Source: Globodera rostochiensis | Taxonomy: Eukaryota; Nematoda; Chromadorea; Rhabditida; Heteroderidae | Length of the DNA: 64,000 bases | Direction: 5' to 3' | Assembly: GCA_018350325.1 (NCBI GenBank) | Contig: JAEVLN010000008.1 | Span: forward strand, 2,933,794-2,997,793 | Shown here: positions 23,741 through 40,595 of the stretch, in pieces | Numbering within the stretch: the stretch's first letter is position 1 | Layout of the letters: each line of letters opens with the position of its first letter | Notes under the pieces: generated by a model | Databases searched by the model: none | Told to the model about the DNA's origin: nothing | What the model saw: the letters and a program-made list of their open reading frames with translations, nothing else | Translations under genes and position numbers: made by a program

Positions 23741-24343
23741 TCACCAATCTAAAAAGTCGTTCAACAATTGAAACTCTGTTGTCTCTTGGTCGAAAAGTGA
23801 ATGAAGATTGATCAAATTGAAAAAGAAATTCACCAAAACGTAGGCAACTAAACGTAAAGCATCCGTCATATATGGCAAAAAAATGCCTTAGAATTTAAAG
23901 TTTAAGCTTACAAATGAAAAAGAGCAAAAACGAAGGTACGGCCAAAGCCCAATACTTTGCGGGAAGGTACGTTAAGTGAAGCACTTTCAGCAAACAATCG
24001 GGGACATAAAAATTGGTTAATAAATGAGAGATATAATGAAGAAAGCCAGAAACTCCTTTTTCCCGATAAATGCTTAGGGTTTGTAGACAAATCAATTTTT
24101 TGCGATTTCTATTATGCCCAAAGTTTGGATGGTTGCTAAAGAAAAAGGAGATACGTTAAACAAAAAAAAACGAACCAAAGCCCAAATCAGATAAAGAATG
24201 AATAGAATCCAAACAGCCAAATAAAGCGCAAATCCGTAAATTCCCCGAGCCGGGTTCGGGTTGGGTAAGTGATTCTCAGCAGCCGAGAAAAGTGAAGTTG
24301 CTTTACGGTAAGAACGGTGCCGCACTCCAACAAATGTCGTCAT
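23741..24343 (-). CDS. PIG-P-like subunit of GPI-GlcNAc transferase
   Basis: Small two-helix ER membrane subunit of the enzyme that starts GPI-anchor synthesis by moving GlcNAc to phosphatidylinositol. ATG at 24343 opens a polar head followed by ARGIYGFALYLAVWILFILYLIWAL (helix 1 with the family G-I-Y-G-F motif). Then comes VPDCLLKVLHLTYLPAKYWALAVPSFLLF (conserved 'P-KYWA-A-P' motif and helix 2). The last exon gives AYVLVNFFFNLINLHSLFDQ and ends at TGA 23741. The order and spacing fit PIG-P. The acceptor of the middle exon (near 24045) is uncertain. A 312-bp space separates it from the divergent histone gene, and it is the first gene of the minus cluster. Confidence 0.8.
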
Positions 24344-24655
24344 AAAACGCTAGAATCAAATTAATTTGAATAATCAAAGCTGAATACGAAAGCGTGGCCA
24401 GAAAATATAAGACGTAGCCGGAGGGGGGGGGGAGTAATTCACACCTTATCAAAAGAGAAATTTGCTTCTTTCCACGGCTTAAGGGGGAAAATCGGCAAAA
24501 TTTTTCAAACTTTTATTTAAAACTCATTTGTCAGTGTCGAAAAGTCCTGGCGAAACGTCTTCGCCAAAAGGTAATTGGTACCTTTTGTCGCATATATAAA
24601 CACACAATTTCGCATTTAGTTAACTTTTTCCACAGTATTCCAGCAGACAGCAGAA
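24344..24655. promoter_or_regulatory. shared upstream region of PIG-P-like and H2B genes
   Basis: 312 bp between two divergent start codons. A TATATAAA at 24593-24600 lies 56 bp before the H2B ATG and is a plausible TATA box. Nothing comparable is obvious for PIG-P. Whether the region works in both directions is inferred from layout only. Confidence 0.45.
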
Positions 24656-25121
24656 ATGGTCCGTGTCCGTAGACGTCGCCGCAAGAAGCTGGAGTCTCGA
24701 AAGCGTTCTTACAAGGTAAAAACGCTTGGGCTTTGACATTTTCAATGCTTAATTTAATTTCACTTCAGTTGTACATCCGTCGTGTGCTTACGAAAGTTCA
24801 GCCGAGCAAGGAGATCTCCGTCAGAGCTCTGAACATCATGAGCTCGTGAGTTTTCTGCACTTTTACTGTGTTTATTATTGTCCTTTCAATTTGTTTTTCT
24901 TCTCTTTTAGGTTCGTCAACGACTTGTTCGACCGCGTTGCTTCGGAGGCCACTCGCATATCGCACGCCGATCGTCGACAGACCATCATGCTTCGCGACAT
25001 GCATTACGCCCTTCGACTGATCATGGCCGCCGAGATGGCAGAGCGAACCCACAAGCAGGCGTCAAACTCTCTAAAGAAATACAAACTGTCGCATGCCCGC
25101 AGATCCTGTTTTTGTGTGTAG
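24656..25121 (+). CDS. divergent histone H2B variant
   Basis: Histone-fold protein of 115 residues in three exons, 24656-24715, 24769-24845 and 24911-25121. The basic tail is very short (MVRVRRRRRKKLESRKRS). It runs into an H2B core: YKLYIRRVLTKVQPSKEISVRA, ALNIMSSFVNDLFDRVASEA and an αC-like end with AERTHKQASNSLKKY. The αN-to-α2 part is recognisably H2B, but loop 2 and helix 3 are changed (HADRRQTIMLRDMHYALRLI in place of the usual KRSTISSREIQTAVRL). An extra tail KLSHARRSCFCV ends in two cysteines. Two introns and the missing lysine-rich tail mark it as a replication-independent variant, perhaps germ-line or sperm type (inference). No histone 3' stem-loop was seen. Confidence 0.85.
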
Positions 25122-28100
25122 AGTGTATGTTTGTAATATTTATTTCGTGTGATGTTCATATTATGTCTGATTTGTGAGACTCGATAAATACTCGTCTGAA
25201 TAAGTTGGAGTTTTTATAAACTTCATTTTCGCTTTACAAAAATGTTCTTCTAGTTTCTCAACGACTTCGTAAAGCTTCTGAAATTCGGCAACTTTCTTCC
25301 TTTAATTTTTGTGACGAGATTCGGTTCTTAATCTAAACGATTTTCAGTTCACAATTTATAGAAAATTGCTCAAAATTCTAATTTATTCATAATCGCAATC
25401 ATTCAATATCAAACTCATCCCGAATGTCAATTTGTGTTGGTTGGGGCGTTTTTATGCTTTTTAAGTGTCCGGCGAGCCGTTGATTTTAGTGTTGATTATG
25501 TTTGTGTCCAACAAATCTATTAAAAAACTAATTGGTAGAATGAATACTCACATAGTAACACCCGTCCAGGATGTGTTGGGAAGATTGTGGGGCTTTTTTA
25601 GTGTTGCTGCATGCGCCTGCAGCAAGCCACGTACTGCAAAAGTCCGCCCACCCGCGGTTTGACTCACAAATCAGCTCGGGAGCTTATGAAGGACACCAGA
25701 TTTGTTAAATCGTTGGAAATCCATGACCCCAATCAAGGTAATCCGTCAAACGCAGGCTAAATCCCTTCCGATCCCTAAATATTATGTTTTGCTCTTTTTT
25801 TACCACGGGCATTCACTTCCCTTCCCCCCAGCAGTTTTCCCAATCTTTCCCCCCTCTCCTCTGAGCTTCGTGCCAGCCCCGACCGGTCACTCTCACTGGC
25901 CCCGCTGCCTTTTTGCTCCTCCTTTCTCCTGACAGCTTACTGTTGTTGTGTCCCCGTCGGCTGGCACCAGCGGGGGCTGGGCCCATCCGTCCGTCCCCTC
26001 GGGGCTCTCCCCCCGCCTTTATAAATATGTGTTGCTTTCTTCTTCCTCCGTCCATCGGCCGCCGCCACCCCCCCCCCCCCCCACCGCTTCGGCTCAACAC
26101 AACGTAAAAAAAGAGCGAAAGAGGAGGGGAAAATGGAAAGTCCGTTGGTTGGTCGGTTGGTTGGTGCCAGCCGGTGCTGACCAATGGTCAGTCGGGCGGG
26201 GGGTCGACGGGATGGACGAGGAGGACAGCGAGCTGCGACGGCAGAGGCATTGGGAGGGGAGGGGAGGAACAACACAACGACGACAAACCGAAGAGGGCGA
26301 TGAGGGGGGGGGGGGGGGGGGGGGGGGGAGGGGAGGGAAGAAGATCGAGCAGTGAGTGAGTGTTGTCTGTTTTTCTTCCCGCCCATCCGTCAGAAAGGAC
26401 GACAAAATTGAATGGGGCGGGGGGGGGGCGGGGTCCTCTCACTCACACCCTCAACTCATCACACCAATTCCCCTTCCATCCCCGGGGGGGGGGGGGGGGG
26501 GGGTCGTCCGTCCACCCTGTTGTTGCTGCACTCCGTCGTCCCATCCCCTCAAATTGTTCATCTCCGAACTTACAAAAATTACAATGTCCCCCCCCCCTCC
26601 CCTCCCCTCCCCTCCTTTCTCAATCAGCTGGCAGAATACATTTTCGATAATCCCTAAAACAAATTAGAAATTTTATTTATTGTATATTCCGAGTAGCCCA
26701 ATTTTATAACTTAAATTTTGCGTAACTTTTAACTTCAATTTGGAAAAGAATTTCCAATCGACTCTCGCGGCTGTCAGAATAAAACAACATTTATCCAAAT
26801 TTTCGTAAATTGCCCAGAGCCGCGCATGTTCATCAATTTAAACCCAAAATATTAAATTTTTCTTTAGTTTTCTGTCCTCGCCCCTTATACATATTTGGCC
26901 ATATTTGAACGCCTATTTTTCAAATTTTATTCTCTTAATATGCATTTTTGTGGCAGCTAAAGTCGTTAGCCGTAGCCGCCCTCTCCTTTTGCTCTCTTTT
27001 CCCGAATGACCACCGCTATTCCCGTCCCTTCTCTTTTCTCTCTTTTTTATCTTTTCCCGGTCATCTCCTCCTCCTTCTTCTCCTCTCTCTCGCTCTCTTT
27101 CCCATTCCCTTTTCTTCCTCTTTTTTGTCTTCAAAAATGTGTGGGGAGCGGAAGAAGAGAAAAGAGGAGGGCTGTGATGAGATGAAGAGCGCCGGGGGGG
27201 GGGGAGGTCGGCTGGCACGAGTAGTCGCCGACTCGACCAGCAGAGTAGTCCAGCCAGCCAGCAGGCAGACAGTCCCTTTTGAACGGTGCGGGGAAGGGGA
27301 GGGGAGGAGGGAGGGGGGAAAGGACACTTTGAACACTTTGAAATGGAATGGACGACGGACTGATGGATGAGGAAGAAAGAGGCAATGCGATAAATGCACA
27401 AAAATCGGCAAATCTGATCGGAATCTCAATAAAATGGTACAATAATCAGATCGGGTCTTTCTCTTCTCCTCAAAAAGAAAAATGCACAAAAACCGGTAAA
27501 TTTGTCCAAAGAATTGAAACGCAACACAATTTTTTTTTGCTTTGATTTCATTTTTGTTTTTGTTGAGTTTTTAATCCAATTTTTTATGCATTTAATAGTA
27601 AACAAAACAAATATTTGCTGCTGTTTTCGTCCTTTTACATTCATTCCCCCTCCTTTTTCGCGGTCGGTGTTTGTTTTTGTTGCCGTTGACCGTCGCGCGA
27701 TCGCCATAATTCCGCCGCTGGCCCCCCCCCCCCCCCCCTCACTGCTGCCAGCCGGTGATCTCGCGCCTCCCCCCCCCCCGTCCCCCTCCCCCTCCCCGCC
27801 CCCTCCCCCCTCCCCCCGCCCCCTCCCCCCTCCCCCGTCCCCCCTCCCCCCCCCCCCTCCCCCCTCCCCCGTCCCCCCCTCCCCCCCCCCTCCCCCGTCC
27901 CCCCCCCCCTCCCCCGTCCCCCCCTCCCCCTCCCCTCCCCCGTCCCCCCCCCCCCTCCACCATTCGTTTGTTCGTTGTGATTGTCCTCCCTCTCCCTCTG
28001 CATAAATCGCTCGCGCGCTTCTCATTTTTTGCGTCCTTTGTGCGGATGAAGAAGAAGAGGAGCTATGTGCATGCATGATGTGACCCCTGAGGGGACGAAA

Positions 28101-29300
28101 AAGAACACAAACAAAGAATTCGGGGGATGCGATGGAAGGACAGAGGCGAGTGACCATCCGCCCCCCCCCCCCCCGAAGAAGATCCTTCCCACCCAACCCC
28201 AGCCCAGATCGCCTCTTCCTCCTCCTCCCATTCCAAATCCCTCCTGCTGATCATCACCAGCACCAACAGCATCCTTTCCCCAAAATCCTCGCCGAAAACA
28301 TGTTTTGTTTTCTCCCATTTTCCCCAATCTTCATCTCATCATCACATCACATATTCATCGCCACCAATGGACGGCGGACGACGAGAGATGACTTTTGCAC
28401 TTTTCCTGCACCTCCCCCCCCCCCCCCCCCCCCACTAAACTTTGTCCCGGCGCGGCCAGGGACGGCCTGAGCCGACTGGTGGCGGCTGCGAGGTCGGATG
28501 AGGCGGGAAGAGGGGGGGGGGGGGGGGGGGGAGGGGCGGCGGCTTCGCCACCGCCGCCGCCTCATCCCTTCCAATTCCAAACAGAACAAAACAACACGAC
28601 GAAAACAGTGGAAGCGGCGGGGGGGGGGGCTGAGGGCGTGCTCCCTCGGGGGAGGGGACCAAGAAAGGCCATCGGCTGTCACCAAGGCAAGAAAGGCGCT
28701 GTCCTGTCCGGTCGGCTGTCACCAGTCGGCCCCGCCCAGCCCCCGAAGGGCCGTAGAGGGAGGGGGGGGGGGGTGCTACTCCCTCGGGCAGCAGCGGGGG
28801 GGGGCAAAAAGGAACGGCGGTGGCCGCACCACCAGTGGACATCACCGGCCGGTGTCGGGGCCAAGGGCCAAACAACCGCGCCGGGGTCAAATTGCGCGCG
28901 AAAAATTTCTGTGAAAAATAAACGAAATTCCCTCCACCCCCCGGGGGCTAATTTTTTATGCTTTTCGTATCTTCAAAAAACAAAACATTAAAAGTAATTG
29001 CCATTTTAAACAACGCTCTTAAGAGGACGTGCCGCACCTTTTACGGCATTTGCCCGTTTCGTTCTTTGGCCCTTTCTCGGAAATGTTTCTCGCCTCGCAC
29101 TTAAGCAAAACTTTCATCACAAATGTTTTGTTTTTGCATTTAAACGCCAATAAAATACACTTTATTTCTTCATTCGAGTTGTTTTCTTCGGATTAATTTA
29201 ATTTTTGGCATTGAATAAATGAATTTCCGAATTAAACAAAAAATGCCGTTTTAGATTATTTTATTTAGCTTTGCTGGCGGCGCCATTTCCGCTCGACGGA
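25122..29300. other. 4.2-kb gene-poor, G/C-homopolymer-rich region
   Basis: Contains many G or C runs of 8-20 bases (for example about 26044-26081, 26305-26329, 26484-26502, 27722-27738, 28414-28433 and 28510-28530) and strong purine or pyrimidine strand bias. Long ORFs on both strands are Gly/Pro/Arg/Ser low-complexity readings with no domain. No gene is called. The last kilobase returns to normal composition and probably holds the promoter of the zinc-finger gene. Confidence 0.6.
27719..27957. repeat. C-rich simple repeat (CCCCCT/CCCCGT)
   Basis: About 240 bp made almost only of C with regular single T or G interruptions on the plus strand. The complementary strand is G-rich and has many runs able to form G-quadruplexes. 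It is irregular in unit length. Confidence 0.85.
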
Positions 29301-34478
<5,178 letters not shown>

Positions 34479-35894
34479 ATGGTGGCGCCAAGCGTTTGGA
34501 GCCGCGAAATTGTCAATTTTGAATAATTTCGAATGCCCAAAAAGTCTTTTCGTCTCCACCAAACAAAATGCATCGTTTCATTTTAACTTATGTCGAGAGT
34601 CATTCAAGAAATCAGAACGCCCAAAACTGGTGAAATGTTTTGAACACTTCCGCTGTTTCTGTGTCACCTGCCGACTACCGTACCCTCCCCTCTCCGTGCT
34701 ACCGTAATTTCGTGTATGTTTTGTCTAGTCAGTCAGACTTTGTCACATCCCCCAAGGCAATGAATGCAGCAAGCAACTCAATTAAATAAAAAGAAATAAT
34801 TTATTGTTAATTAATTTTAAGAATCGTTCTTTTTCTTCTCTCTCCAAATTCCGTTCTCTCTCTCCTCCCTTTTTGTTGTCTTTCATTCACTGACTTTCTT
34901 TCCCCCCCCCCACTCCTTTTTCCCCCTTTTTCGGTTGTCCACCCCCAATTTTTTGCATTGATCTTTTTCATTTTACAATGTTCTTTCAGCTTTTTCTGTT
35001 CTCACAATTTTTTGTTCTTTTTTTAACTTTAAACGACGCACAAAAACCAAAAGAAGAAGAGAGAGATCCAGAGACCAATGACCAATTTGTTTTTATTTTC
35101 GTTAAACTTAAAATAAATATGCACACACATTTATTTATTTAAATATTTTGATGATTATATCGCCCCCGGCGCTGTTCGACATTTCGATCAAATTTTTGTG
35201 CCCACATTTTTCAAGGCCGGCTTTTGCTGGCCTCCCTTTTTATGGGCCCATTGGTCGTCACTCCGTTGATCCTCCAATTGGGCGGACGGAACTCAAAGAG
35301 AAGTGCCAAACTCTAGGCCTTCCCCCCCCCCTGGCCGTGAACGACCCGGACGGCGATTACCTTCAGGGCGACATGGAATTGGCCGAATGGCATCTCATTA
35401 ACCTCCCTCCCCCTCGTCTCATTACCCCCCCCCCCCTTTTGGCTTTAATTATCGCTCCCTTCGCTTTTTGGAACCCTTCTACCTGCTGGTGGCCACCTTT
35501 GGGCTGCCCTACGACGCGGGTCAGTCCGATCAGATCGCTTGGGAGAGGGGGGCACCAATGGACATTGGCATAATGTCGCAATTCTCCACCATTGCCCGAA
35601 TTCGTACATTTGGTCCAACAATCTCCCCCTTATATTGTAGTTAGTGTTTCCATTGGGATCCCAATTCTCCACCAATTATTTTACTTTTTTTTTGCCAATG
35701 GGAAAAGACACTCCCAAACCAATGATTACGCAATGTTTTCTGATAAGAATTTTATTGTTACGAGTCTAAGTCTTCAATTTCAGATCGTTTATTTGGACAT
35801 TGAGTTGCCATTTATACAATAAATGATGTGGCGAATTGTTAAAGGAATAATTAAATCGGATCAGCTCTTCCGATTCTTAGCGAGCAGTACACCG
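34479..35894. other. 3' flank and intergenic region
   Basis: Downstream of the zinc-finger stop there is an AATAAA at about 34785. The remainder is T- and C-rich. The plus-strand ORF at 35148-35573 is Pro-rich with no recognisable domain and is treated as chance. No gene is called. Confidence 0.5.
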
Positions 35895-36634
35895 TCAGTC
35901 TTCGTTCTGTTCCGCCTGCCCATCCGTCGCTGAACATTGCAGCAGCATCACGTCGTGCAGTCCTTGGCGTTCCGACAAATGCGACGCTTCCGCCGCTGCC
36001 ACACATTCGGCGTGGAAACCCGCGCAAAGATTCTCCGCCTTCTCAGCCATACTCAAAACCGACTGGTCTAAGCATATAAAGTTGCAATTGCCCATTTCAT
36101 TCGAAAGGGCAGTGGAAGTGAACGGCACGCCGGAGTCGGAGCTGTTCAGCTGATCGCAAGGCTTAAAAAATGGTCTTTTATTTATATTTCGGCAAATGTT
36201 TTGCTACCTGAAGAGGCGAAGAACGGCTCAGACAGTTACTGTCCCAATGGCGCGGCAGGGCATCCGTGCCGAACAATTCGCCGCATGTTTTGCACCGAAA
36301 ATTGACGTGAAACATTTGTTCCTGCGAATAAATGTTAATCAATTCGTTAATTAAACTCAAAAATTCCTGCGCTTTCTTTTAATTTTGGCCTTTTTCTGGT
36401 CCCCATAAATCAGAAAACCAAAAATCCCAAAGAAAAAGGCAACTTCAGAAAACGCACAATTTTGGCGAGCAGTTCGTCCATGGTTGGCTTATCGCAGTCA
36501 AAATCTTAACAGTTGAGTGTTCTTATGCGTCACAATTTGTCCGTTACCGTCGCATTGGGACGACAAAGTCTCCATGACGCCTTCGTAGACAAACGTCGGA
36601 ATTGTGTCGCTGTCGTCGCTCGGCTGCTGTTGCT
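35895..36634 (-). CDS. unrecognised protein with a possible single zinc finger
   Basis: Candidate minus-strand exons at the 3' end of a gene: about 36634-36560 (QQQPSDDSDTIPTFVYEGVM), a probable 43-nt intron, then DFDCDKPTMDELLAKIVRF (about 36513-36450). These are followed by a cysteine/histidine section at about 36320-36205 (FRCKTCGELF..LPRHWDSNC) and a final exon ending 35895 (NFICLDQSVLSMAEKAENLC). The C-x2-C...H-x5-C spacing suggests a C2H2/C2HC-like finger. The upstream end was not found. It could be a cytoplasmic adaptor or a nuclear protein; no family is recognised. Confidence 0.4.
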
Positions 36635-37834
36635 AAAATGGAATTAGTTCAACGCCTAATTGAACATTTGCTTTGTCCAGAAACTCTTACAAATTAATTT
36701 AAACGTTTTTCGAACCGGTTACCCACGCCCAAATCGATTATTTGCCATCGGTTTGTAACTCACCGCAACGATCCCAGACCCAGAACGGGTAGAGCCGCGA
36801 ACGAAGCTGTCATCACGGCCCCTATGTTCCGTGATACAGTTGATTACATTTGCAATGAGCTTTCCGGTCCAGTATGGTGAATTGAGAATACAAAAGCAAA
36901 GCAACATTTTATGTACAGTTTTACTAAACGATTAGGGAGAGCGGATGCGAACCCGACACGCCAAATATGTTTCTAGTCAAAAATTCGTCGTTTAACGAGG
37001 TTCTTTGGACCTAGAAAAATCTATTTTTGGGTTTTCGAGCCTAAAATAGGCTCGTGACTACATATTTCGGCATTTTTATGAAAACTTCTTCAGAAAAATG
37101 GGTACTTGTTTAGTATAGGGGTTGATGATTCAATTTAAACAAATTAAAAAAGTAGTTTCTATTTGTGACCAGTCATTCTACATATATGTCTGGTGAATTC
37201 TACGACCAGAAAACCCTATAGAAGTTTATCTCGACATTGAACACTAAATTTCTTTTAAATGGTACGAAATGTCCGTAAACAAATCGCCAAATTACGTACG
37301 TTTATATGCGTATTTCAAATCCAGAATCAACGGTCAATTGCGCTAATTATGGCACAGTCCAAATTGGACTAAATGTACCTTCAGATGAATGAACGAACAA
37401 AAGTCAATTCCAAACAAATAAAAAATTGAGAATATTTGGCACTTTTTTGAGAATATTGAGCATTTTTTTGCTCTTGTTTTGAACTCGGGGGATGGGATGT
37501 AGTAATTTATTGTATTTATGTAAAGTTTATATATGTATTTCTTTTTATCTCGAATATAATGATATTTCCAATGAAAGTGATAAAAGTATCCCCCTCTTTG
37601 TTTGTGATATGTACAAATTTTCGATAGCCGCGAATGGTTACGAGTTTCGACCCTTGACCCGCCCGGTGTGGTGGTGGTTGTGTTGCTGCTACACATATTT
37701 ATGTTCTGTTACGATCACCGGTTCTGCCCCCATTCATATTCCTTCTTTCGGTCTGATCATCTCGTGGCTGGTGATCGAATTCTCTTCCGCCAATCGGACC
37801 CTTTCTGATCACGACCAAGCATCTGTTGATCTGA
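36635..37834. other. AT-rich region without a clear gene
   Basis: Separates the unrecognised gene from the TPM-like gene. Composition is AT-rich with no splice-supported coding sequence. The minus ORF 36719-36907 and the ORFs near 37400-37890 lack family similarity. Confidence 0.45.
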
Positions 37835-39832
37835 TCAGATCTTCTGTTGCTGTGCCCCCGTCCCATCCGTCCTCGACCGGTGGTGTCTTCGACTGAACTG
37901 TCTGAACATCATCGAACCTTTTATCCGATGGGCTCCGCCTCTGTCAGCGCCGCCCCCTCTTTCCCTTTCTCCGGCTCCTGAACCCGTCGCAAATGTGACC
38001 GAATGACCGGTGGACGTGCTGATCTTCTGTACTCCCCCAACTTCTTGGCCTCGACGCATCAATTCGGCGCCCCTCGCCGAGCCGTTCACCATCCGCAGCG
38101 CACCTTTCTTCTGAAATGTTACAAGTTTCGTTTTGGAATTCTTGCTCAAAACAGAATAATGTGTGCCAACCACTTGATGGGCGGCCGAAATTCGTCGGCC
38201 AACCCAATGTGCCAGCAGGACGGCGATCAGTGCCATGGAGAGCAGTGCCAAGCTGCACAGAATGGCCCACAGGGGAATTTGTTCGGTGCGGGGATTGGCC
38301 GAGAACGGGTCGAACTGCTGGTGGTGGTGGCCGAGCTGTGTCAGAACTTCGGTAGAAACTGGCGGAACTGTTGCGGCGAGGCCCCCGAGGGGTCGACCGC
38401 CCAAAGACGGAATGATCAGTTGGGCGGCACGCGTTAACTGTTCTGAAAGGGAAATCACCAAATGATCAGGCAGAAAAAGCGATTAAAAATAAAGAAAATC
38501 AACCCAAAAGCACTTCAAATGGACTCGTTTCCGCACTGTGAATTCGTTCCACTTGCGATTCGTGCGCCAAATGGGCCAAATTTCGTCTGAAATTCGAAAA
38601 AAGGCTCGTTATTGGAATGAACATCTGCTGACGACATCACCGGAACATTCGGCCAACAAATGGCATTTGCCCGCCGCTGGTGCTCCAACCCAAAATGTAA
38701 ATGATCAGCTGAAAGGACCAATGATCACAAAGTGCCAAAATAAGCAATAAAACTTTATTCTATAAAAGTAAATAGGTAAATCTTTCCGGCCGTTGCTGAA
38801 CCGCTTCCCAATCTTTCGCCATGACCGACTGACCAAGTCCGGATCACAGCGTTCACGCGGATGTTCCCCGCTCAGCAACCGATTAAGAGTGTCGTGGACG
38901 AATTGTGCGGTGGCGGAGGTAAAGCCATGGGACGGAGCTAAAACAATTAACCATTTTCTGATAGTTTTTTTGATCAAAATTAGTTGATGGATCAATTTGA
39001 TCTCCGACTATTTTTGCCTTGTCTTTGATGTCTCCGCGCCGCCATTTCGGCACCGCCGCCGCTATTTTGCTGCTGCTTTTTATCGGTCGTCGATTTGGCA
39101 CACTTTTTTATGCTTTGGAAATAATGGAAAATTTCAATCAAAAATGTGGGAAATTGAGGAGCCTAACGAATGATTTGAACGGGATTTTACAAGATTAATA
39201 ATTGGAATATTCCGATCAGATCACTTCCGCCGACCGATCATTCCCCCCGCCCCCCCCCCCTAAGTCTTCTAACCTTCGAATGCTCGCCTGAGGCGCGATC
39301 AGAACAACGACTCGAATTTGGCGCAACTTTTTGTCTTTCCATGCCGGATGGACGGCGCATTGGCGCCGATGCGGTGAGGAGGCGGGCGGAAGGTCACAAA
39401 GACAGCCGGTCACATTGAGCGGAGACGCCTGAGGCGATGGAATGCTTTGGAGACGGCGATCTGTCGAAGACAAACAAATCAATCAATAAAAGTCTGATCA
39501 GTCTGTCCTTTTAGTTTGTTGACCGACCGACCGATCAATTCGGCTTCGGTGCGCGACAAAATGCCAGCCGGATCACAAATGTACGAAATTTGATGGTAGT
39601 GAAGTTGGCAGAAAGGCGAAAGCGAGGCGGACGACGGCGGACTAGGCAAATGGCACGGGTCCGGAATTGGGTTGAGATTGGTCGTCGGAAATGAGTCTGA
39701 TTGGGAAGCGGCGTGAAAGAGGAAGGGAAGAGGAAGTTGAAGCAGTAACTGAACGGGGAGAAGAACAGGAGCAAGGATGAACTGAAGGAGGAGGTCGGAT
39801 GAATGTCGAAGGGAAGGAAGTCGAAGAAACAT
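37835..39832 (-). CDS. TPM-domain (MOLO-1-like) single-pass membrane protein
   Basis: Probable secretory-pathway membrane protein. ATG at 39832 starts a hydrophobic leader (LLLQFILAPVLLPVQLLLQLPLPFLF). Next come QISYICDPAGILSRTEAELI, a typical opening of nematode TPM/MOLO-1 extracellular domains, then TGCLC...RRQC and LRQIRVVVLIAP (about 39440-39280). A later part reads AQFVHDTLNRLL...RCDPDL joined to LIIYILGWSTSGGQMPFVGR and NLAHLAHESQVERIH (about 38930-38520). The last exon has a membrane helix (IPLWAILCSLALLSMALIAVLLAHWV) and a basic Ser/Gly-rich cytoplasmic tail ending at 37835. In C. elegans MOLO-1 is an auxiliary subunit of levamisole receptors (family knowledge). Exons near 39100 are unresolved, so the assignment is tentative. 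Confidence 0.5.
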
Positions 39833-40473
39833 GTCGCGAAGCTGAAACAGTGTGGAATGGTGAAGATGACCCCCGCATTTTGATTAGCCTTTTATGATCA
39901 AAGGATTTTACTAAACAAAAGCTGATCCCCTGCTCATGATGATCATCTACTTTCAGGCTTTTCTGTTGTGTTAAGGCGTTTAGGTCGGGCGAGGGAATTG
40001 TGGGGGCCGGGGAGGGAATGGTTAGGCCAAATGCCTTCCCCCGAGGCGATTCTCATTTTTTTGTTTGAATATTAAATTAATTTGAGTGCGCGAAAGAAAA
40101 CTTTACATGAAAACATCGGTTGGTGCATTCAAAAATTCAGTTAACAAACGGAATAATGAATTTTGAGTGTTTGGCTTATAAACACGTAGAATTTGCATCA
40201 AAAATTGTAATTTTATTTGTTTAAAATCATTACAAAAATTGTTAAAATATGTCATTAAATTACATAAGAATTGTTATTTTAAGGATTAAAGATGGAAATT
40301 TTGGCATTTTTGTGTCAGCTCAAAGGGCGGGGCGGGGAAGAGATTATTGAGAATTTTTGCAAGAGTTACGACGTTGTCCTTTTGCCCTCCCAAAGTCCCC
40401 CGAGGGCAAAAAGTGAAGCGACCGGCGGTTGGGGCAAATGCCTTAAGGGACAAAAAGAAGAAATGAAGAATTG

Positions 40474-40595
40474 TGGCCGGGGGGTGGGGGCCCGGGGGGT
40501 GGGGGCCGGGGGGTGGGGGCCCGGGGGGTGGGGGCCCGGGGGGTGGGGGCCCGGGGGGTGGGGGCCCGGGGGGTGGGGGCCCGGGGGGTGGGGGA
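40474..40595. repeat. 15-bp G-rich minisatellite, ~8 copies
   Basis: Unit CCCGGGGGGTGGGGG, almost perfect. The multiple of three keeps frames open: Gly-Val-Gly-Ala-Arg repeats on plus and Pro-His-Pro-Pro-Gly repeats on minus. Runs of five and six G recur, so the plus strand should form G-quadruplexes easily. Confidence 0.9.

Noticed and set aside
27426..28196. Long Gly/Arg-rich minus ORF and matching Pro-rich plus ORFs
   Set aside because: They come from C/G homopolymers with few stop codons. There is no domain and no splice pattern, and both strands are open at once.
35148..35573. 141-codon plus ORF
   Set aside because: Pro-rich translation of C-rich sequence; no recognisable family, start context or exon partners.
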